Shown here piece after piece: positions 41,860-49,536 of a stretch of 64,000 bases of DNA. The first letter of the stretch is position 1. Each line of letters starts with the position of its first letter. Location: NCBI RefSeq assembly GCF_014193675.1, contig NZ_BLXZ01000009.1:180935-244934 (forward strand), read 5' to 3'. The notes under the pieces are model-generated. The model did not search any database. It worked only from the letters and a program-made list of their open reading frames with translations, and was not told the origin of the DNA. The stretch is from Geomonas limicola. Lineage in GTDB: Bacteria > Desulfobacterota > Desulfuromonadia > Geobacterales > Geobacteraceae. The position numbers and the translations under genes are program-made.

Positions 41860-42632
41860 AAATAGGGGCTATGAACCATCCGGCCCTCGATCCCCTCGCG
41901 GAGATCAGGGACTTCAAAGCACTGAACCTCGACTTCATCGACCTGACCCTGGAGCCGCCGGGGGCGGGCTGGTGGCAGTGCGACCCGCTGAGAATCCGCG
42001 AGGCATTGGCCGAGACCGGTCTGGAAGCGGTCGGGCACACCGCCTACTATCTCCCGCTTGCCCACCCCTTCGAAGAGGTGCGCCGGGGGGTGGTCGAGGC
42101 GTTTCGCAACTGCCTTGAGTTCTTCGCCATAGTCGGGGTCAAGTACATGAACGTGCACCCGGACAGCCACACGCCGATGCATGACCGCAGCTTCACCGTT
42201 CAGCAGAACCTGAAGAGTCTTAGGGAGATCATCGAGGCGGGAGAGAGGCTGGGGGTGGGGGTCATGGTGGAGAACCTGCCGCGCAACTTCAACACGGCGC
42301 ACCAGTTGGCGGAGCTGCTCGATCCCCTGCCGCAGCTCGGGTTGCACCTGGACATAGGTCACACCGAGCTCATGCTGGCGAAAAGCAGCGCGGAGGAGAT
42401 CCTCGAGCGATTCGGCGGACGGCTTAGGCACGTGCACCTGCACGACAACAAGCGAGGTGATGCCGATCTGCATCTCCCCCTGGGCGCTGGGCTCATCGAC
42501 GTCCCGATGCATCTCGCCGCGCTTAAGAAGGCGGGTTACGACGGCACCATCACCCTCGAGGTCTTCACCCCGGACCGCAGCTTCCTGACCTACAGCGCCA
42601 GGAAGTTGCGCGCCATGTGGGACGAATCCTGA
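41856..42632 (+). CDS. Sugar phosphate isomerase/epimerase-like TIM-barrel protein
   Basis: This 258-residue xylose-isomerase-like/AP-endonuclease-2-family barrel starts MKIGAMNHPALDPLAEIRDF. The metal ligands expected for the family are present: YMNVHPDSH, GVMVENLPRN, GLHLDIGHTEL, HVHLHDNKRGDADLH and TITLEVFTPDR. It could be a sugar isomerase/epimerase or an endonuclease-IV-like enzyme; the former is more common for such short soluble proteins. GAGGA lies six bases upstream of the ATG, which overlaps the previous stop (ATGA). Translational coupling implies a shared role with the nucleotidyltransferase. Confidence 0.85.
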   Translation: MKIGAMNHPALDPLAEIRDFKALNLDFIDLTLEPPGAGWWQCDPLRIREALAETGLEAVGHTAYYLPLAHPFEEVRRGVVEAFRNCLEFFAIVGVKYMNVHPDSHTPMHDRSFTVQQNLKSLREIIEAGERLGVGVMVENLPRNFNTAHQLAELLDPLPQLGLHLDIGHTELMLAKSSAEEILERFGGRLRHVHLHDNKRGDADLHLPLGAGLIDVPMHLAALKKAGYDGTITLEVFTPDRSFLTYSARKLRAMWDES

Positions 42633-42673
42633 ATGAAAGGGACAAGCTGCAACGACACTCCCCGAGACCTCGG

Positions 42674-43924
42674 TTAGATCCGCTGCTGTAAAGCCCGTAA
42701 CTCCTGCTTGGTTCTCTCGTAGCCCACCTGGGCATTGACATCCCGTTCGCCCGGATTCTCCTGCAGTTTCAGGATGGCACGGCCGATTGCCGCGATCGTT
42801 TTCCGGTCCGTGGGACCCGCCAGCGGGGAGTTTTCGGCTTTCTTAACGAGCCGGTAGGCCACACTCAGCTCCTGATCAGCCTTCTCCGGCTCCTGGGTGG
42901 TCAGTTGGTAGGTCTCGGCAAAGTCAAGATGCAGGGAAGCTTCGATGAGATCGGAGTCACCCTTGAGTGTCGTCTCCTCCTCGGTTAACCGGGTGGAGAG
43001 GTACGCCACGGCGCGCTCCTCCAGCGCCTTGCACTCTTCCCAGAGCCCCTTCAGCTCGGATTCCTCGAGCTTCCCTTTTTCCTCTACCTTCTTCTCGACC
43101 CGTGCCACCTGCTGCGTCACCTGCCCGATCTCCGCCCTGCCCTGTTTCTCTTGCACCCCGGCCTGTTCGAGATTCTTCCTGGTATCGGACAGGTGCCTCC
43201 CGGCGGTCGAGCGGTTGCCCAAGGCAAGCCAACTGTTCTCCCTCGCCCCGTGCAGAGGAGAAGCCAGGTACGCGTTCACCGTCATAAGTTGTTCCTCGAT
43301 CCTCGCCAGAACCCGGTCAGCCTTCCGATAATGGTACAGGTTCAGGTAGCTTTGAGCCTGGGCACTCGCCGCCAGGGCGACTGAAAGGGGAGATTCCACA
43401 TTGACGGTTACCAAGAGCGCTTCCGCACGGGAAAGTTCATCCGCCGCCTTGCCAGATTCCCGGTGTTCCAGCAGTTTCCGGGCCCTTTCCAGATGGATTG
43501 CCGCCTTGTCCGTGGGAAGGTATACCGAGATCCGGTGCAGTTCGCTGAACATCTGGGGAAACTCGCCGAGCACCTTTGCAGGTGGGTCGTAGGTGAGATG
43601 CAGCCGGGCGATCCGGATACGGTTTTTAAGCGGTCCCGCGGTTAGGTCTTCCGCCACGCTGTTCATCAACCGCCTCGCGGCGGCAAGCTCACGTCCCGCA
43701 GCCTGCGGGTTCTGCCGGTAGAGGTAGAGGCGTGCCTGGGCGACCTGGCGGGCTATGATGAGGGTCGTGCGGTCGGCGGTCGATTCAAAGAGGGGCAGCA
43801 CACTGCGGTACGGTATCCGCCCCGGGTCACGGTTCGCTTGCGCAGCCTCGGCTAAAACCGGCATCGACAACGAAAGGTGACAAAGGACGACTGCTATGCT
43901 TGTTCGCACGAAAAATCTGTCCAT
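42674..43924 (-). CDS. YfdX-like secreted helical protein
   Basis: The ATG at 43924 (GAGGAGG upstream) gives 416 residues with a signal peptide ending near AEA-AQ. The mature part is almost entirely helical. It contains repeats of the type TTLIIARQVAQARLYLYRQN and AAIHLERARKLLEHRESGKA, and a charged coiled coil near VEKKVEEKGKLEESELKGL. The pattern recalls YfdX, a periplasmic acid/stress protein of enterobacteria, but it is about twice as long. It is the last gene in a minus-strand envelope cluster. Family assignment is tentative. Confidence 0.6.
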   Translation of the reverse strand: MDRFFVRTSIAVVLCHLSLSMPVLAEAAQANRDPGRIPYRSVLPLFESTADRTTLIIARQVAQARLYLYRQNPQAAGRELAAARRLMNSVAEDLTAGPLKNRIRIARLHLTYDPPAKVLGEFPQMFSELHRISVYLPTDKAAIHLERARKLLEHRESGKAADELSRAEALLVTVNVESPLSVALAASAQAQSYLNLYHYRKADRVLARIEEQLMTVNAYLASPLHGARENSWLALGNRSTAGRHLSDTRKNLEQAGVQEKQGRAEIGQVTQQVARVEKKVEEKGKLEESELKGLWEECKALEERAVAYLSTRLTEEETTLKGDSDLIEASLHLDFAETYQLTTQEPEKADQELSVAYRLVKKAENSPLAGPTDRKTIAAIGRAILKLQENPGERDVNAQVGYERTKQELRALQQRI

Positions 43925-44072
43925 GATGTCCTCCTCCATGGTTCGGCAGTTCGCAGCGGTTCCCGGTAACTCGAGGAACCCCTTGGTGCCGTAAGGGTTG
44001 GGGAGCAAGAACGACAGCAGCCCGAGATGGGCTGCTGTCAGGTTTCTGCCGCACTGTTTCTGCAACTGCCCC

Positions 44073-44336
44073 TCAATGACCCGGCTTGAGCAGATCGTCC
44101 AACTGCGCGTTGACCTCCCTGAGCTTGCCCTGCAGGACCTTCAGGTCCTGTGCCGTGTACACCTTGGTTCCCTTGGCAATTTCACCGTTGAGCCTTGCCA
44201 TCTTCTGCTGGATGGTGTCCACCTGATCGCTGCAGTTGCGGGAGGCGAGGAGACACTCATCTTTGTTTTGCGCAAGAGCGGGAACACCGCTCAAAACCAC
44301 TGCTGCCACTGCCAGTACTGTTGCTTTCCGTAACAT
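44073..44336 (-). CDS. Small secreted coiled-coil protein with two cysteines
   Basis: The 87-residue protein has a signal peptide (~1-22, ending ALAQ). The mature ~65-residue part is helical: NKDECLLASRNCSDQVDTIQ, a second helix KVYTAQDLKVLQGKLREVN, and the end DLLKPGH. The two cysteines could form a disulphide in the periplasm. CAGGAGGTG lies directly upstream of the ATG. I do not know a named family. It lies between the HtrA genes and the YfdX-like gene in the same direction. Confidence 0.7.
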   Translation of the reverse strand: MLRKATVLAVAAVVLSGVPALAQNKDECLLASRNCSDQVDTIQQKMARLNGEIAKGTKVYTAQDLKVLQGKLREVNAQLDDLLKPGH

Positions 44337-44441
44337 GGTGCACCTCCTGGTGATCTTTGTTGTGATCGTACATATCTTCTATGTTCATCGCGGCAAAAGC
44401 GGCTGTTCGCCCACTCCGGCCCCGTCAACCCTTGTCCAAGT

Positions 44442-45860
44442 TCAACCAACCGTCACGAAGAATTCCGTCCCTCCCCGGTGTACCAAGAGCAGCACCGGGG
44501 TTCCTTTTGCCGCCAGGGCATCGAAGAAGCCTGCCACTCCCCGGACCGGCTTGCGGTTCACCTCCAGGATGATGTCTCCCGGGCGGATCCCTGCGTTGGC
44601 GGCCGGGCCGTCCTCGTCGACATCGGTGACAACCACTCCGCGCCCCTTGGGCACCCCGGCGCGCAACTGCCGACGCTGGTCAAGCAGCGCGACCTTGAGC
44701 CCCAAGTCCGCCTCCGAAGTAACGGAGGCACGGGCAACCGTCGCCGACGAGGCGTCTTTAAGGGTCACCCGCAGCGGCAGTTCGTTGCCGTCCCTTACCA
44801 CCGTAATGGCGATCTCCTTCCCCACCGGTGCTTCGGCGACGATGCGAGGCAGGTCGTTCGCCGTGGCCACTGGGTGGCCGTAGCAGGAGATCACCACGTC
44901 GCCGGTGTGCAGGCCGGCGGCGCTCGCCGGGCTTTCGGCGACCACCGAGGAGACCAAGGCACCCTTGGCCTCCTTGAGCCCGAGCGACTGGGCGATTTCC
45001 GGGGTCACCGTCTGCACCGCGACCCCGAGCCAGCCCCGGGTCACCTTCCCTTTTTCCCTGATCTGGTCGCTCACCGACCTGGCCAGGTTGCTCGGGATGG
45101 CGAACCCGATCCCCTGCCCTCCCTGGATGATGGCAGTATTGATCCCGATCACCTCGCCCTGCATGTTGATAAGGGGCCCTCCGCTGTTGCCCGGGTTGAT
45201 CGGGGCGTCGGTCTGCAGGAAGTTGTCGTAGGGTCCCGAGCCGATCACCCTGCCGGTGGCGCTGATGATCCCCTGGGTCACCGTGTGTTCCAGCCCAAAC
45301 GGGTTGCCGACCGCCAACACCCAGTCCCCCACCCGCATCTTGTCCGAATCCCCCAGGGGGAGTACTGGGAGGTTCTTGAAGGGGGAAGATATCTTGATCA
45401 GGGCGAGATCCGTCTTGGTGTCCCGCCCCACCACGCGTGCCTTGAACTCCCTGCCGTCCGAGAGCTTCACCTTGATGTCGTCTGCCTTGTCGACCACGTG
45501 GTTGTTGGTGACGATGTAACCGTCACGGTCGATGATGAAGCCCGAGCCGAGGCTCTGCTGCTTCACGGCCCGGTCCGGGATGTCGTGGAAGAAGTTGCCG
45601 AAGAACTCGCCCATCCCCTGATCCCCTCCGTCCTGGCCGAAGAAGTTACGGAAGGGATCGCCGGGGACCCTGACGGTGCTCGTGCTGCTGATGTTGACCA
45701 CCGCGGGCTGCACCTTCTGGGCGAGTTCCGAAAAGGAGCGCGGAAAGGCGAGCACCGCTGCCGGCTCGGGTCTCTTGCACCCGGAGACGAGCGTCGCGAG
45801 CAAAACCAGCAGCGCGACGCCGCTCCTTTTCACCAGTCTTTTTACGCCTGTGCGGTACAT
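44442..45860 (-). CDS. HtrA/DegQ-type serine protease, lipoprotein
   Basis: A lipobox (LVSGC, Cys28) indicates anchoring in the membrane. The trypsin-like domain has the complete triad: His in YIVTNNHVVD, Asp in KTDLALIKI, Ser in PINPGNSGGPL. Two PDZ domains follow (SVVAESPASAAGLHTGDVVI and PAANAGIRPGDIILEVNRKP). It degrades or refolds damaged envelope proteins. The protein is 472 residues, normal for DegQ/DegP. It is directly downstream of a second HtrA gene (30-base gap), which looks like a duplication followed by divergence: the other copy has a cleaved signal peptide. Confidence 0.95.
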   Translation of the reverse strand: MYRTGVKRLVKRSGVALLVLLATLVSGCKRPEPAAVLAFPRSFSELAQKVQPAVVNISSTSTVRVPGDPFRNFFGQDGGDQGMGEFFGNFFHDIPDRAVKQQSLGSGFIIDRDGYIVTNNHVVDKADDIKVKLSDGREFKARVVGRDTKTDLALIKISSPFKNLPVLPLGDSDKMRVGDWVLAVGNPFGLEHTVTQGIISATGRVIGSGPYDNFLQTDAPINPGNSGGPLINMQGEVIGINTAIIQGGQGIGFAIPSNLARSVSDQIREKGKVTRGWLGVAVQTVTPEIAQSLGLKEAKGALVSSVVAESPASAAGLHTGDVVISCYGHPVATANDLPRIVAEAPVGKEIAITVVRDGNELPLRVTLKDASSATVARASVTSEADLGLKVALLDQRRQLRAGVPKGRGVVVTDVDEDGPAANAGIRPGDIILEVNRKPVRGVAGFFDALAAKGTPVLLLVHRGGTEFFVTVG

Positions 45861-45890
45861 GGTTTCACCTCGTCTGCCGACTTAAGAGCT

Positions 45891-47312
45891 CTACGGAAGG
45901 GTAAAGGCGACAAACAGGGATGCCTCTTTCCTCTTCAGCAGGAGTCGCACCGTGCTCCCCTTCTTAAGGTGTGCCATCGCGGCATCGTACTCCTGCACCG
46001 TGGTGACCTTCTTCTCGTTCACCTGGCGGATCAGGTCGTTCACCCGGATTCCCGCCGCCTGCGCTGTACTCTCCGGGGCCACCGAGGTGACGACCACTCC
46101 CGCTTGATAGGGAATCCCGGCGCTCTCCGCGTACTCGGGGGTCAGGTCCTGAACCGCCAGTCCGCCGCTCGAGGTACCGGCCTCGGTGGAGGGAGTACCC
46201 CCCTCGGCCGGCAGCCGTGCGAGGGTGACGCTCTTCGCGGTTTTCTTGCCGTCCCGTAACAGCTTGAGCTGCACGGTCTTGCCAACCGCCGTACCCGCCA
46301 CCAGGCGAGGGAGTTCGGTCATGTCGCGCACCGCCTTGCCGTCGAACTCGAGGATGATGTCCCCGGCCCGAAGCCCCGCCTTCTCCGCAGGACTGCCGGG
46401 CACCACCTCGGCAACCAGGGCACCCCTCGCCTCGTCAAGACCGAAGGAGTTCGCCAGGTCATCGGTAACGGTCTGCACGTTCACCCCAAGATAGCCCCGG
46501 GTCACCTTCTTACCCTGCTGCAACTGGGGGAGTATCGACTTCACCAGGTCGATCGGGATGGCGAAACCGATTCCCTGGCCGGAGGCGATGATGGCGGTGT
46601 TGATGCCGATCACCTCACCCCTGCCATCGATCAGCGGCCCTCCGGAGTTCCCGGGGTTGATGGAGGCGTCGGTCTGCAGGAAGTCGTCGTAGGGGCCGCT
46701 GCCGATCACCCTCCCCTTGGCGCTGATGATCCCCGCGGTGACGGTGCGCTCCAGGCCGAAGGGGTTGCCGATGGCCATCACCCACTCTCCGACCCGGGTC
46801 TGGTCGCTGTCCCCCAAGGGCGCCGCATGCAGGGGCCCCTTGGCCTCAATTTTCAGCACCGCTACGTCGAGTTTGTCGTCGGTTCCCAGCACCTTGGCCT
46901 TGTAGTGGTGATGGTCGGAGAGCCGCACGGTGATCTCGTCGGCATCGGCTATCACATGGTAGTTGGTGAGGATCTCGCCACCGGCGCTGATGATCACCCC
47001 CGAGCCGAGGCTCTCCTGCGGCTGGGAGTGCTCGGGTATGCCGCGGTAGAAACGGTCGAAGAAATCCTCGAAGGGGTCCCGCCCCTGCCGGTTCGGCTGA
47101 TGCGGGAACTGCGGCAGGTGCGCCTTGGCGCTCTTCCTGCTGCTGATATTCACCACCGCCGGGGTGAGATCCTCAGCGAGCTTCGCGAAGTTGGGGGTCT
47201 GGCCGGCCACGTGCCGCACCGGGGTTACCGCTGCCAGCGCCGCAGTAGCGGCACTAAGCGACAGCGCCAAAACGGCTGCAGCCAAACGTTTCCAGTAATG
47301 TCTCGGGTTCAT
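45891..47312 (-). CDS. HtrA/DegQ-type periplasmic serine protease
   Basis: The 473-residue protein has a cleavable signal peptide (~1-27). The triad is intact: His in ILTNYHVI, Asp in KLDVAVLKI, Ser in SINPGNSGGPL. Two PDZ domains follow (VVPGSPAEKAGLRAGDIILE; APESTAQAAGIRVNDLIRQV). It should be a soluble periplasmic protease/chaperone. It lies 27 bases after the Lpp-like gene and 30 bases before the lipoprotein HtrA paralogue; all three are likely one transcript. Confidence 0.95.
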   Translation of the reverse strand: MNPRHYWKRLAAAVLALSLSAATAALAAVTPVRHVAGQTPNFAKLAEDLTPAVVNISSRKSAKAHLPQFPHQPNRQGRDPFEDFFDRFYRGIPEHSQPQESLGSGVIISAGGEILTNYHVIADADEITVRLSDHHHYKAKVLGTDDKLDVAVLKIEAKGPLHAAPLGDSDQTRVGEWVMAIGNPFGLERTVTAGIISAKGRVIGSGPYDDFLQTDASINPGNSGGPLIDGRGEVIGINTAIIASGQGIGFAIPIDLVKSILPQLQQGKKVTRGYLGVNVQTVTDDLANSFGLDEARGALVAEVVPGSPAEKAGLRAGDIILEFDGKAVRDMTELPRLVAGTAVGKTVQLKLLRDGKKTAKSVTLARLPAEGGTPSTEAGTSSGGLAVQDLTPEYAESAGIPYQAGVVVTSVAPESTAQAAGIRVNDLIRQVNEKKVTTVQEYDAAMAHLKKGSTVRLLLKRKEASLFVAFTLP

Positions 47313-47339
47313 GGTTCATCTCCACCTGCTACGGTCAGG

Positions 47340-47747
47340 TTATTTTTTCTGGTTGAGGCGAAAGATCTTCTCGGACTTTTTCGCCGCCTTTTCCGCCTCC
47401 AGTGCCGCCTGTTTGGCGTCGCGTGCCGCAGCCTCGCTCTTGCCGGCGTCGCTGCGCGCTGCCTGCGCTTCCGTTTCGGCTTTTTTGGCCAGCTCTAGCG
47501 CCCGGTTCGCCGTCTCCTTGGCGTCTTGCAGCGCCGCCCGGTCCGCCGGGGACATGCCGGTCGCCTGGACCTGGGCAAGTTTCGCCTCATCGGAGGCGAG
47601 CCGGTTCTCCAGGGCTCCCACCTTCCCTTCCAGGGTGTTCATCCGGTTCGCCAGCGGATCCACCTGGTCCTTGACGTAGCGGTCGGTTGCACAACCCGAC
47701 ACCAGCAGCACACACCCGAGAAACCCGAACATCGTCATCCTTTTCAT
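47340..47747 (-). CDS. Lpp-like alanine-rich coiled-coil lipoprotein
   Basis: The 135-residue protein has a lipobox (LLVSGC, Cys19). The mature chain is a long heptad coiled coil rich in Ala, Lys and Glu (VDPLANRMNTLEGKVGALEN; KKAETEAQAARSDAGKSEAA). It resembles Lpp/OprI-type outer-membrane lipoproteins but is longer. The terminal residues NQKK could provide a lysine for peptidoglycan linkage, as in Lpp; this is inference. It is the first gene of the envelope cluster, with GGAGG upstream of the ATG. Confidence 0.8.
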   Translation of the reverse strand: MKRMTMFGFLGCVLLVSGCATDRYVKDQVDPLANRMNTLEGKVGALENRLASDEAKLAQVQATGMSPADRAALQDAKETANRALELAKKAETEAQAARSDAGKSEAAARDAKQAALEAEKAAKKSEKIFRLNQKK

Positions 47748-47896
47748 GATCCTTACCTCCTCCTTGAAAGTGGCCCCGGCAAAAAACGGAGGCCTCGTCT
47801 GGCAACTGGCCCGGGCGCCTCCCGAGGAGAGACTGCCTCCCCCCTCTTAGGGGCCGGTACCTGGTCGAGTCACGGTCAAAAGATCAAACGAGCGGC

Positions 47897-47932
47897 CCTG
47901 GCGTCGGAGGGCGCTGCGCCGCCGACGCCAGG
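47897..47932. repeat. Perfect 11-base inverted repeat
   Basis: CCTGGCGTCGG (47897-47907) and CCGACGCCAGG (47922-47932) flank a 14-base GC-rich centre. The hairpin is very stable but has no T-run on either side. It is about 150 bases upstream of the Lpp-like gene. Its role is unknown. Confidence 0.6.
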
Positions 47933-48127
47933 TGCCGGGAGAGCCGGAAAGCTCTGCCGGACCAAAGGGTGGGACGCCTGCTCATGACTCCTCTAGAGCA
48001 CAGGGCGTGCCTAAGCGTGTTTCTTCGAGGTTACAGGAAGTTAGCCGGAGAGACCCGGCGCAAGGGAGGTGGGCAGTCGTGATAGTGGTATCGAAAATGG
48101 ATAGCGGTGATCGATAGTGGGGGACCG

Positions 48128-48150
48128 GTTGGGGGGGAACGCCCCCCAAC
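48128..48150 (-). terminator. Hairpin after the sigma-54 regulator gene
   Basis: GTTGGGGGG and CCCCCCAAC form a 9-base stem starting at the base after the stop codon. No U-tract follows, so termination by this hairpin alone is uncertain. Confidence 0.45.
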
Positions 48151-49536
48151 TCAGTCTTCGGCGCTCGCCAGGCCGTACTTTTCCAGTTTGCGGCGGAAGG
48201 TGTAGTAGTTCATCCCGAGCATGGCCGAGGTCTTCATCCGCTTCCCCCCGCAAAAGCGCAGCGCCTGTTCCAGGGTCCAGCGCTCCAGGGTTTCCATGGT
48301 GCAGGGGAAGGGGGGCGGCAGCGGGGCCTCACCGGCACCCAGAGGTTGCGTCGGGGTCGGGGGAGCATCGATGAGCGCTGCGACGTCGGCGGACCGGATC
48401 ACCCCCTCGGTCTCCAGGGCGACGCGCCGCACCAGGCTCTTCAGCTGGCGGATGTTCCCGGGCCAGGGGAGTGTGGTAAGCAGGGCCTGGGCTCCCTCGT
48501 CGACCAGCGGGACCGGTATCCCCAGTTCCTCGCAACTCTCCCGCAGAAAGCGCAGCGCCAGGGGGAGGACCGCCTCCGGGGTGGAGCGCAGCGACGGTAT
48601 GGCGATGACGGTGTCCGCCAGGCGGAAGTAGAGGTCCTGCCGGAAGCGGCCGGCGGCGGCCTCGTCCTTGAGGTTCAGGTTGCTGGCCGCGATAATCCGG
48701 ACATCGACCTTCTTCTCCTCGGCGGCGCCGACCGGGGTGAAGCGTTTTTCCTCGACGAAGCGCAAAAGCTTGGCCTGCAGCTCCAGGGGGGCCGACTCGA
48801 TGTCGTCGAGAAAGAGGGTCCCGCCGTCGGCACGCTCCGCGAGGCCGGTCCGGGTGCGCTCCGCACCGGTGAAGGCACCCTTGAGGTGGCCAAAAAGCTC
48901 GCTCTCCACCAGGGTCACCGGCAGGGCCCCCATCTGAACCAGGACGAACGGCGCCTCCCGGCGCGCCCCGAGCGAATGGATCAGCGAGGCAAGCCGGGAT
49001 TTCCCCGTGCCGGTCTCCCCCTGCAAGAGGACGTTATAGGAGCTGCGGGCCACCCGGGTCACCTGCTCGGCCAGGGAGCGCTGCGCCGGCACTCCGCCGA
49101 GCTGCTCCCAGAGGCTCGCGCGCAGTTCGCCGGAGAGCCCTTCGATCTGGCGCCGCTGCAAAATGGGGAGAGCCACCCTGGCAAGGGTCGCCAGGAGCTG
49201 GTCGGTATCGGCCGGCTTGCGCACGAAGGCACCGATGCCGAGCTCGATAGCCTTCATGAGATAGCCGGTCTCGGTGAAGGCGGTGCAGAGCACCACGGGG
49301 GTGGCCGGGGAGAGTTCCTTGAGCCGGGTCGCCAGTTCGAGCCCGTCCATGATCGGCATGCGGATGTCGCTCAATACCAGGTCCGGCTCCTTTAACGAAA
49401 ACTGGGCCAGTGCTTCGGCCCCGTTGGCGGCTTCGAGGACCTCCCGGCAGTACAGGGAGAGAAAGGCCGCGGTCTCCTGCCGGAGCTCGGCTTCGTCATC
49501 CACCAGCAAAACGGTGAGTTTCTTCAGATCGGTCAT
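48151..49536 (-). CDS. NtrC-family sigma-54 response regulator
   Basis: A receiver domain (DD at 13-14, D57 in VLSDIRMP) is followed by an AAA+ domain. That domain has Walker A GETGTGKS (173-180), the sigma-54-contacting GAFTGA (220-225) and a Walker B variant LFLDDIES (usual LFLDEI). The C-terminal Fis-type helix-turn-helix is KTSAMLGMNYYTFRRKLEKY. The protein is 461 residues. It should activate RpoN-dependent promoters when phosphorylated by the kinase encoded just upstream (4-base ATGA overlap). The targets are unknown. Confidence 0.95.
   Translation of the reverse strand: MTDLKKLTVLLVDDEAELRQETAAFLSLYCREVLEAANGAEALAQFSLKEPDLVLSDIRMPIMDGLELATRLKELSPATPVVLCTAFTETGYLMKAIELGIGAFVRKPADTDQLLATLARVALPILQRRQIEGLSGELRASLWEQLGGVPAQRSLAEQVTRVARSSYNVLLQGETGTGKSRLASLIHSLGARREAPFVLVQMGALPVTLVESELFGHLKGAFTGAERTRTGLAERADGGTLFLDDIESAPLELQAKLLRFVEEKRFTPVGAAEEKKVDVRIIAASNLNLKDEAAAGRFRQDLYFRLADTVIAIPSLRSTPEAVLPLALRFLRESCEELGIPVPLVDEGAQALLTTLPWPGNIRQLKSLVRRVALETEGVIRSADVAALIDAPPTPTQPLGAGEAPLPPPFPCTMETLERWTLEQALRFCGGKRMKTSAMLGMNYYTFRRKLEKYGLASAED

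Larger units (their letters stand above)
47748..48150. other. Intergenic region upstream of the Lpp-like gene
   Basis: This stretch of about 400 bases holds a long perfect inverted repeat (47897-47932) and, at its right end, a hairpin after the sigma-54 regulator (48128-48150). No gene and no convincing promoter are visible to me. Confidence 0.5.

Noticed and set aside
41119..42632. Toxin-antitoxin module
   Set aside because: The nucleotidyltransferase resembles AbiEii-type proteins, but no AbiEi-like antitoxin is adjacent. The coupled neighbour is a TIM barrel.
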